From assembly GCF_000297095.1 (NCBI RefSeq), contig NZ_AEEA01000175.1, forward strand, positions 1 through 27,659: a stretch of 27,659 nt of DNA, in the 5' to 3' direction. Under the pieces are notes generated by a model. That model was not told the DNA's origin. It ran no database searches and saw only the letters and a program-made list of their open reading frames with translations. Made by a program: the position numbers and the translations under genes. This DNA is from Treponema primitia ZAS-1. Its GTDB lineage: Bacteria > Spirochaetota > Spirochaetia > Treponematales > Breznakiellaceae. Position 1 is the first letter of the stretch. Each line of letters opens with the position of its first letter. Positions 15,785 to 22,274 of this stretch are shown here, piece after piece.

Positions 15785-16792
15785 CTAAATATTAACTAAT
15801 TTTTTTACACTCCCCCGAGGTACCAGGGTGGTTAAAAGTTGGGTTTTTGTATGGATTTCTTCACCGTCATCACAGAGGGCGAGCAGCCTGCGTACGGCTA
15901 CCTGGCCAAGTTCCCTTTTAAGGACATTAATCGTTGTTAGCGGCGGAGAGGTCATATCACAAAAGGGCATATTGTCAAAACCGATCAGGGATACATCATC
16001 CGGAATACGGTATCCGAATTCCTGCAAAGCCTTCATCGCCCCAAAGGTAATAATATCGTTTACGACACAATAGGCCGTTGGAATTGCATGTTTACCCTGT
16101 AAATACCGGCACATATCCTCATAGGCGTCATTGGAAGTAGGCCCCAGGCTGATACAATACCGGTTATCAACTTTTAGGCCATAGGATTCCATAGCCCTGA
16201 TAAAGCCGTTTTTCCGGTAATAAAAATTACGAATTGGTACGGAACTATCAATATAACCTATTTCATGATGCCCGTTTTCTACCAGGCAGGTGACTGAAAC
16301 ATAGAGGGAATCCGAATTATTCATCAATACGGTATCAAAATTCCCCTCCCTGAACCATGCATCTAAAACAACAATGGGCCCCAGGGTGTTGAGAAAAGGA
16401 CGCATATCCGCCCATTCCAATTCCGTAGCCAACAGGATAATCCCCGAATTACGTTCCCGAATCAACTGCTCCAATTTCGACCGGTATCCGCTTTCTCCTT
16501 CTTTTATGGTTACAATCTTAGTATCAAGTCCATGGGCGTGGCCTTCACTTTCCACTCCATCCAATAGGGCGGCAATAAGGGGGGTGTTCGTTAATACCAG
16601 TCCGCTTTTCTTATACATCACCAGTTTTATGCTGGTAATGTGGGTTGAATTGAGATATCCGGTCTCCTTTGCAACTTTGAGGATGGTTTCCGTGGTTTTA
16701 GAATTCACCCCCCTTTTATTATTCAAAACATTGGAAATAGTTGCCTGTGAAAATCCAGTGATAGCGCTAATTGTTTTTATATTAGTTTTCAT
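15785..16792 (-). CDS. LacI-family transcriptional regulator
   Basis: 335 residues from the ATG at 16792. Residues 3-24 (TNIKTISAITGFSQATISNVL) are the LacI-type helix-turn-helix, followed by the NNKRGVNSKTTETILKVAKE helix and a hinge. The rest is a periplasmic-binding-protein-like effector domain, with IGYIDSS, AYCVVND and the closing DDVSLIGFDNMPFCDMTSPPLTTI typical of the family. It probably represses the downstream transport and hydrolase genes and is released by an imported sugar. The reading frame extends four codons further to tandem GTG codons, but the ATG is favoured because MKTNIKT is the usual family start and GGTG lies 7 nt upstream. The hinge segment is unusual (NSTHITSIK rather than an RPN-type motif). 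Confidence 0.9.
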   Translation of the reverse strand: MKTNIKTISAITGFSQATISNVLNNKRGVNSKTTETILKVAKETGYLNSTHITSIKLVMYKKSGLVLTNTPLIAALLDGVESEGHAHGLDTKIVTIKEGESGYRSKLEQLIRERNSGIILLATELEWADMRPFLNTLGPIVVLDAWFREGNFDTVLMNNSDSLYVSVTCLVENGHHEIGYIDSSVPIRNFYYRKNGFIRAMESYGLKVDNRYCISLGPTSNDAYEDMCRYLQGKHAIPTAYCVVNDIITFGAMKALQEFGYRIPDDVSLIGFDNMPFCDMTSPPLTTINVLKRELGQVAVRRLLALCDDGEEIHTKTQLLTTLVPRGSVKKLVNI

Positions 16793-16929
16793 TTTATTCA
16801 CCACTTTCCAGTAAATTTTGAATTCAAAGCAACGTAATAATCCAGCAAGGGTAGTACCTTCATATTTTCATAGTCCATTTTCATGTATTAATCAATAGGT
16901 ATTGTAAAATTTTATTCGTTTTTTTATAT

Positions 16930-16957
16930 CCATGGGCGATTGACCAATCACCTATGG
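16930..16957. promoter_or_regulatory. 28-nt palindrome after the barrel gene, upstream of lacI
   Basis: CCATGGGCGATTG (16930-16942) and CAATCACCTATGG (16945-16957) are inverted copies with 11 of 13 matches, and both mismatches become G-U pairs in RNA. It starts 10 nt after the stop of the barrel gene. There is no U-tract on the transcribed side, so a simple terminator is unlikely. It could be a 3' mRNA stabiliser for the four-gene operon or a protein-binding site in the lacI leader region. Confidence 0.5.
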
Positions 16958-16967
16958 GTATAAAATA

Positions 16968-18176
16968 TCAGAACTTCCAGCCTACGCTTAGGGCCGGCCT
17001 AAGATAGCCCGGTTCAGAACGGTCATCCGGGGACAGGATCTGGGTAAAATCGACGCCGGCTTCGATAAAAAACGGCCCCTTGATAAGCCACTGGAAGGAA
17101 AGCCCTGCAACAAGGGATAGGTACTGGCTGTCCAGGGAATCGCCCTTACCGGCATGGTAGTCAAAATAAAAATCCCCTATTACGCCGAGCCCTGCCCCAA
17201 GGCGGAAATTAAAGGCCATAATCCGGTTTGGCAGCCATAGCTGGTACAGCAGGCTGAGCTGCGCCCCGAAAAGCCGGGCTGCAACATCATAGTTTTCCTT
17301 TTGCGTTTCCAGCTTATTCCAGGAGGCGCCTAACTCCAGCCCCAGATTACACCAGCCCCACTTAAGGGGAACAACAGTTCCCCTGGCCACGGCGCCCAGG
17401 GGAAATAAAAGCTTATCGAAAGTATCACTGTTGAACAGAGCCCCATAGAGAGGGACAAGGGGAGCGTATCCCACAGAAACATTAATATCGGGACGGCCCG
17501 GGACATACTGCTCCGGCGGATCGGGACGGCTGATACGCAGGATGCCCCGGGAACTGTCCAGCCCGCCGGGATTTCGGACATACACATCATAAGCGCCCGG
17601 CTCAAGCTGCCCGCTGTTAAAGATAAGCTGCGCCGTATTCCCGTTAATCTCCGTCCTCAGGGGATGTATCTCCTGTTCAGGTTCCGGGCGGCGGAGCATA
17701 ATAAGCGCTCCGGGGGCTAAGCCCTCTGTATCTAGGACAAGCTGCTGCGATTGAGTATTCCCGTCCAGAACTATTTCTTCGGGGGCAAACGTAAGTATCT
17801 TTGGCTGAATGGCACGCAGGACTTCAAAATAAACCCAATCCATGGTATATTCAAGCCTATCCAGGAGATTATACACCATTACTGTGTACCGGTACTGTCC
17901 TGGCTGAAGAGAAAGTATTCCGTAATTTTCTTCCGTTATTTCACGCAGTATTTCTACATTTTCTCCGTTCTGTTCTTTCTCAAGGATCAGCTCATAACGG
18001 AGCGCAAATTCATCGTGGTCCCAGGAAAGGCGCTGCATAAACCTTGGTCTATCATCTTCCCATACAATAAAATAACCATCCTCATCATGTGGCGTATCCT
18101 CTGCATATACGACTGCCGCAGGAGGCATACACATAATTAGTAATACTGATAAAGTAACGATGCGCTTACTGGCCAT
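16968..18176 (-). CDS. Secreted Ig-like/outer-membrane beta-barrel protein
   Basis: 402 residues. A signal peptide with an AxA-type site (VVYA, cleavage after A25) leads to an Fn3/Ig-like part: residues about 30-120 (QRLSWDHDEFALRYELILEK and QPGQYRYTVMVYN are Fn3-like) and about 124-218 (an IPT/Ig-like domain ending PGGLDSSRGILRIS). Residues about 230-402 alternate hydrophobic and polar strands, such as LGLELGASWNK and LSLVAGLSFQWLIKG, ending in SVGWKF with the terminal aromatic typical of outer-membrane barrels. It overlaps the FecR gene by 11 nt, so it is translated with it. Function unknown; likely the outer-membrane partner of the FecR protein. Confidence 0.7.
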   Translation of the reverse strand: MASKRIVTLSVLLIMCMPPAAVVYAEDTPHDEDGYFIVWEDDRPRFMQRLSWDHDEFALRYELILEKEQNGENVEILREITEENYGILSLQPGQYRYTVMVYNLLDRLEYTMDWVYFEVLRAIQPKILTFAPEEIVLDGNTQSQQLVLDTEGLAPGALIMLRRPEPEQEIHPLRTEINGNTAQLIFNSGQLEPGAYDVYVRNPGGLDSSRGILRISRPDPPEQYVPGRPDINVSVGYAPLVPLYGALFNSDTFDKLLFPLGAVARGTVVPLKWGWCNLGLELGASWNKLETQKENYDVAARLFGAQLSLLYQLWLPNRIMAFNFRLGAGLGVIGDFYFDYHAGKGDSLDSQYLSLVAGLSFQWLIKGPFFIEAGVDFTQILSPDDRSEPGYLRPALSVGWKF

Positions 18177-20289
18177 AGATTATACCCGGGTTGTTTGCGG
18201 TTTTACGCTGCATCATGGGAAGGTCCACCGTAAAACTATTTTCACCGACGGCTCCCCGTTGAATAGGATCCCCCGCAGCCTGATTGACAGCCTCCACCTG
18301 CCACATAAAGCTGCCGTTCTCCAGCAGGCTTAAGTCACTGAGGGTATGGGAATTCTGCGCCAAGGTCCGGCTTTCTATAAGATGCCGGCTGTCCCCCTCC
18401 TCCTTGTAGAGGGCAAAAATGTAGGCATCCGCACCCGGAACGGCTTCCCAGACAAACGTAATAATCCGGGACTCCCGCAGCTGCCCGGGGCCGATGATGT
18501 ACCCGTTTTCCGGCCGCCGCCCCAGAGCTTCCGGAAGAAGGGGATCCGGGATTGAAACTGCGGCCGCAGCCGGCGGTGGTGATGGCGTGGTCGACAGCGG
18601 CGCTGGAACCGGCTGCGGACGGTCGGACGGTGGTTCTGACAGAGGAGGTGATGGCGTTTCAAAGATCGGCGCTGGAGCCGGCTGCGGACGGCGGGGTGGT
18701 GGTTCAGGCCGCGGGGCGGGCTGCAGGGTAGATGTTCCCTCCATGGCGGTAAAAGGCCGGGATGGCGAAATCGCAGAAATGGCTCCTTCGCTATCGGTCT
18801 GGTATACGCCCCAATAATACTGCCCTTCCCCAAGAAGGGTCTCCCCGGCGCCGTAAACAGTATAATTATTGGTTACCTGCCGGGTAATAAGGGGATCCCG
18901 TAAATCCTCCGAGGCGGCAATTAGCAGCGTATAGGATCCTGCCTCGGCCTCGTTTTGCCAGGAGAAATAGAAGTCTTCCCGGTCCCCGGCGACATTGAGT
19001 ATAGCATCAGGCCGGGGGTTCAGCAGGACGGGGGCTTCCAGGTTTCCACTTTGGGTGATAGTAAAAGATGCCGGAGCCGACGGGGCAAGGTTCCCCTCAT
19101 ATTCATCGGTAAAGACCGGCGTTATCCGCCAGTACCAGCGCCCCGTTCCTAGGCCGGTATGGGTGATGGACATGAGGTTCCCCGAGCCGCCCCGTACCAG
19201 TTCCCGCAGCGCGGGACTTACAAAGCCGGGATTATCCGCAACGTCTAATAAATGGAAAGAAATTTCCGGCGATGAGGTCCACTGAAACCGCACTGCCGGG
19301 ATTTTGTTCCGATACTGATATTCGCGGCCTTCCTCGGGGTTCAGTGTCCGGGGAACCGCTATGGAGAGTATCATTAGTTTTCCTGAGGCCGTAGCGGCTG
19401 CGTCGGTTGTTCCGGATGCTGCGTTAGTTGTCCCATTCAAAGGGTAGGCCCGCCAGAAAAAAACACCCGGCGGTAGTTCCACCGAGGCCCGCTTTTGCTG
19501 TCCCCCATCCAGGGTATGGAGGATCCGCCTAAAACTCCGGTCCGAAGCAATCTCTATGCGGGTACGGTCGTTATCGCCATAGTTTTGCGGATTCCAGAAA
19601 AACTCCACCGGCATGGGACCGTCACCGCTGTGGATAAGCCGGGCGTTTGGTTTGGGGGAGAGCATTACTGTTTGGGGACTTTCAAGGATACGGCCTTCCG
19701 CGTCTTGGGTCAGCGCTTCTCCCGCAGACAGCTGCAGGTTTCCGCCATCCATATCTATTGCCGCACTGCCTTCACTTATGCGCAGGGAAAAGTTCCCCTC
19801 CCCGTCAACGCGGGCAGCCAGCACCGCGCCGCCGGCTGCGCGTATGGTCCTGCTCCCGGTATTCAGTATCAGGGAGGTCCCGCTTCCGGCGGAGGCGGTA
19901 TCCACACTTATCCCGCCCTGGGTTAAATCAATCCGGTGTATGGTATGATCTGAAAAAATCTGTATCAGGCTGTTTTCCGTAAGATCGACGATGAGCCCCC
20001 CGGTAAAGGTTACGGAGGCTTCCGAAAGTTCAGCGGTACGGACATGGTCGCCGTCATATATGGGCGATTCTTTTTGCAGCCGGTCCCATATCATCCGGTC
20101 CATAAAGCGGCGCTGGGCTGCCTTGTACTTCCAGGTGATGGTCCCCACGGGCGCCGTGTTCTGCCTTAAAAGTGTCCGGTTGAAATCAAGCCAGAAAAGC
20201 CAGAGGCAAAAAAAAGCCCCCGCAAGGCAGAGAAGGATAACCATATAATCGGCGGGGCCCATGGTCCGGTTGTTTTTAGCAATGCCCAT
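18166..20289 (-). CDS. Membrane-anchored FecR-domain protein with Fn3-like repeats and Pro-rich linker
   Basis: 707 residues. A single N-terminal membrane helix (14-36) anchors it in the inner membrane with the rest outside. Residues about 48-210 are a FecR-type domain (ESPIYDGDHVRTAELSEASV, then a long beta-helix-like run). Three Fn3-like segments follow at about 205-310, 325-412 and 418-515, then a Pro/Ala-rich linker (521-575) with a 23-residue tandem repeat, and a last Fn3-like domain (596-690). There is no FecI sigma factor nearby, so classical iron signalling is unlikely; treponemes use FecR domains in envelope proteins of unknown role. Its ATG overlaps the cyclase stop by 14 nt, and its end overlaps the barrel gene start. 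It probably spans part of the periplasm. Confidence 0.78.
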   Translation of the reverse strand: MGIAKNNRTMGPADYMVILLCLAGAFFCLWLFWLDFNRTLLRQNTAPVGTITWKYKAAQRRFMDRMIWDRLQKESPIYDGDHVRTAELSEASVTFTGGLIVDLTENSLIQIFSDHTIHRIDLTQGGISVDTASAGSGTSLILNTGSRTIRAAGGAVLAARVDGEGNFSLRISEGSAAIDMDGGNLQLSAGEALTQDAEGRILESPQTVMLSPKPNARLIHSGDGPMPVEFFWNPQNYGDNDRTRIEIASDRSFRRILHTLDGGQQKRASVELPPGVFFWRAYPLNGTTNAASGTTDAAATASGKLMILSIAVPRTLNPEEGREYQYRNKIPAVRFQWTSSPEISFHLLDVADNPGFVSPALRELVRGGSGNLMSITHTGLGTGRWYWRITPVFTDEYEGNLAPSAPASFTITQSGNLEAPVLLNPRPDAILNVAGDREDFYFSWQNEAEAGSYTLLIAASEDLRDPLITRQVTNNYTVYGAGETLLGEGQYYWGVYQTDSEGAISAISPSRPFTAMEGTSTLQPAPRPEPPPRRPQPAPAPIFETPSPPLSEPPSDRPQPVPAPLSTTPSPPPAAAAVSIPDPLLPEALGRRPENGYIIGPGQLRESRIITFVWEAVPGADAYIFALYKEEGDSRHLIESRTLAQNSHTLSDLSLLENGSFMWQVEAVNQAAGDPIQRGAVGENSFTVDLPMMQRKTANNPGIIYGQ
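18581..18718 (-). repeat. 69-nt tandem repeat coding a Pro-rich linker
   Basis: Two in-frame copies of 69 nt (18581-18649 and 18650-18718) code for 23-residue units that begin PQPAPAP and PQPVPAP and share a TPSPP core. GGCGCTGGA and CCGGCTGCGGACGG are shared at matching offsets. They extend the linker in the FecR-domain protein and could vary in number by slippage. Confidence 0.75.
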
Positions 20290-22255
20290 CTTTTTTAATC
20301 TTGTACTTCAGAACCTTCGCATTGACATCTACGCTGCAGAGATCCGGTTCACAAATGCCCAGCATGTTCCGCAGTTCCGTCAGTGTCCGGGGATGGGGCT
20401 GCTCCATACCTTCTTTAACGATCAGATTTACTACCGCGAACATCCGTACGGGCTTTCCCCTGCCCTTTACGGTTACCACCGGCATTTCTTCGGTGATCAA
20501 ATATTTTCCCACAAGGTTCCAGGTATCTTCGGTAATCAAAATGTCCGTTCCCAGGGGTTTGTTCACCGCTTCGGTACGGCTTGCCAGGTTTACTGCGTCG
20601 CCGATGACCGTATACTCCATGCGCTGGGGGGATCCAATCTGTCCCACGGTGACAATTCCCGAATTGATGCCGCAGCCGATCCTGATAACCGGGTCGGCGG
20701 GATCATCCGGCTGCCGCCTGCGGTTCATTTCCAGCAGGGCTACGCGCATCAACAGGGCGGCCCGTACTGCGTTAAGGGCATCATGTTCCGTAACCCCTGT
20801 GGTATAGGCGGTTCCCCAGTGGGCCATCACCGAATCCCCGATATACTTGTCCACCACGCCGTTGGTTTTCTCCACACACTCCACCATGCGGGTAAGGTAT
20901 GCGTTCAGCCAGGCGACAATCTTATCGGAGGCTTCGTTACCAAAGGTGTTGGTAAAATTTTCACTTATCGCCGTAAAACTGCGGATATCGGAAAAGAAAA
21001 TGGTGGCGTACTTCGGTTCCCCGCCGGGCCGGATTTCACCCCGCATTGCCCGTACGGCGATTTCCCGGTTGGTAAAGTGGCCGAAAATACCCAGGGCATT
21101 GCTCATCTTGACGAAACTTTCGGACAGGAGGCCGATTTCGTCCCGCCGCTTTTCCGCAAGCGGCACCTCAAACTGCCCTTCCTCAATCTCCCTCGCCGCA
21201 ATGGTCAATCGCTCCAGGGGTCTGCTGATAGTCTTGGAGTAGAACCAGATAAAGAGAATGGAGATAAAAAGCACCGCCCCGGTTAAAAAGATATTCCGCC
21301 GGGTGGTGGCGCTTATCCCCTCAAAGATCACCCGGGATTCTACGGTGGTGATCACCACCGCATTGGCAATGGCAAGCTTCCGAAATGCGCCGAATTGCCG
21401 GTTCCCCGCCAAATCGGTGTAGAGGGTTTGGAAATTCTGTTCCCGGCTTTCCCGGAGCATTCTCACCAGGGGATCATTTATCATATTTGCCCCGGCCATG
21501 ACCAGCCGGTGATCCCCATGGATTAGAATATCCGCAGCATCATTGACCATAAAGGAAACATTAACGAAACCGCCAAAGGCATCGCTTAAGCTTTCTGAAG
21601 AGAATATGATGGTCACGGTCTCAGTTTCTCTGCCGCCTGAGCCCTGGTAGGGCAAGAGCATAGCCAGGACAGGTATGCCGAAGACCGGCGCGGTGTTTAA
21701 GAGTACCGTCTCCCCCATGCGGGCATGTTCTACATCCTGAATGGAACTATCCATAAATTCATCTACCAGGGCAGTTTCAATTTCATTGCTTACAAAAAAC
21801 CCGTCGTTAATCAGCATCCGTTCACCCATGGCAAGGGCGGCTATATCCGGGTTCCGTTCAAAGTAGATGTCCGCAATCTGCCGGGAAAGCTCAGACCATA
21901 ACTCAGTTGACCCCGGGCCTACGCCGGCCCTCACCGCATTGATGGAATCCAGAAGCAGCAGCGCGTCGGATCGGATCGTCTGCAGGGTGTTTTCCGCCTG
22001 CGCGGCGGATCGCTGGTTGATCGTAAAATTGTTATCCTCCGCGGTAATCCGCAAATCCCGGGAGACCATAACCGACCCCAGGACGGTAATAGATCCCAGG
22101 GAAATGAGCAATAGGAAAACGATGATGATTACCAGCTTAATCCCGATGGGATAGCGTACCCTGCCAGGCGCGGGAGACTTCGCTGCACCATGCAATTCGA
22201 CTTTGCTGGTTTCTTCTTTTTTGCCTGCCACTCTGTTTCCCCTGTCTTTCTCCAT
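20276..22255 (-). CDS. Membrane class III adenylate cyclase with extracellular sensor and HAMP
   Basis: In the 669-residue frame: membrane helix at 48-71, an outside region of about 255 residues (Cache-like in length and layout), second helix at 331-349, HAMP linker at 350-402 (SRPLERLTIAAREIEEG), and a class III cyclase domain at about 425-620. All six catalytic positions are present: metal D433 and D484, substrate K480 (DKYIGD) and T559 (EYTVIGD), transition-state N566 and R570. Lys with Thr is the class IIIb adenylate pattern, so the product should be cAMP. I start at the ATG at 22255 (residue 11 of that frame), since the longer frame begins with TTG inside the upstream gene. It lies 19 nt after the lipoprotein gene and overlaps the FecR gene by 14 nt. 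Confidence 0.88.
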   Translation of the reverse strand: MEKDRGNRVAGKKEETSKVELHGAAKSPAPGRVRYPIGIKLVIIIVFLLLISLGSITVLGSVMVSRDLRITAEDNNFTINQRSAAQAENTLQTIRSDALLLLDSINAVRAGVGPGSTELWSELSRQIADIYFERNPDIAALAMGERMLINDGFFVSNEIETALVDEFMDSSIQDVEHARMGETVLLNTAPVFGIPVLAMLLPYQGSGGRETETVTIIFSSESLSDAFGGFVNVSFMVNDAADILIHGDHRLVMAGANMINDPLVRMLRESREQNFQTLYTDLAGNRQFGAFRKLAIANAVVITTVESRVIFEGISATTRRNIFLTGAVLFISILFIWFYSKTISRPLERLTIAAREIEEGQFEVPLAEKRRDEIGLLSESFVKMSNALGIFGHFTNREIAVRAMRGEIRPGGEPKYATIFFSDIRSFTAISENFTNTFGNEASDKIVAWLNAYLTRMVECVEKTNGVVDKYIGDSVMAHWGTAYTTGVTEHDALNAVRAALLMRVALLEMNRRRQPDDPADPVIRIGCGINSGIVTVGQIGSPQRMEYTVIGDAVNLASRTEAVNKPLGTDILITEDTWNLVGKYLITEEMPVVTVKGRGKPVRMFAVVNLIVKEGMEQPHPRTLTELRNMLGICEPDLCSVDVNAKVLKYKIKKDGHC

Positions 22256-22274
22256 ATAGCAACTTACCCTGTTA

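Noticed and set aside
18166..20289. FecR domain taken as part of a FecI/FecR iron-uptake signalling system
   Set aside because: No ECF sigma factor or TonB-dependent receptor is nearby, and the protein is much longer with Fn3-like segments.
20261..21286. 341-codon open frame antisense to the cyclase gene
   Set aside because: The opposite strand encodes a complete class III cyclase domain; the antisense frame is low in complexity and has no recognisable motif.
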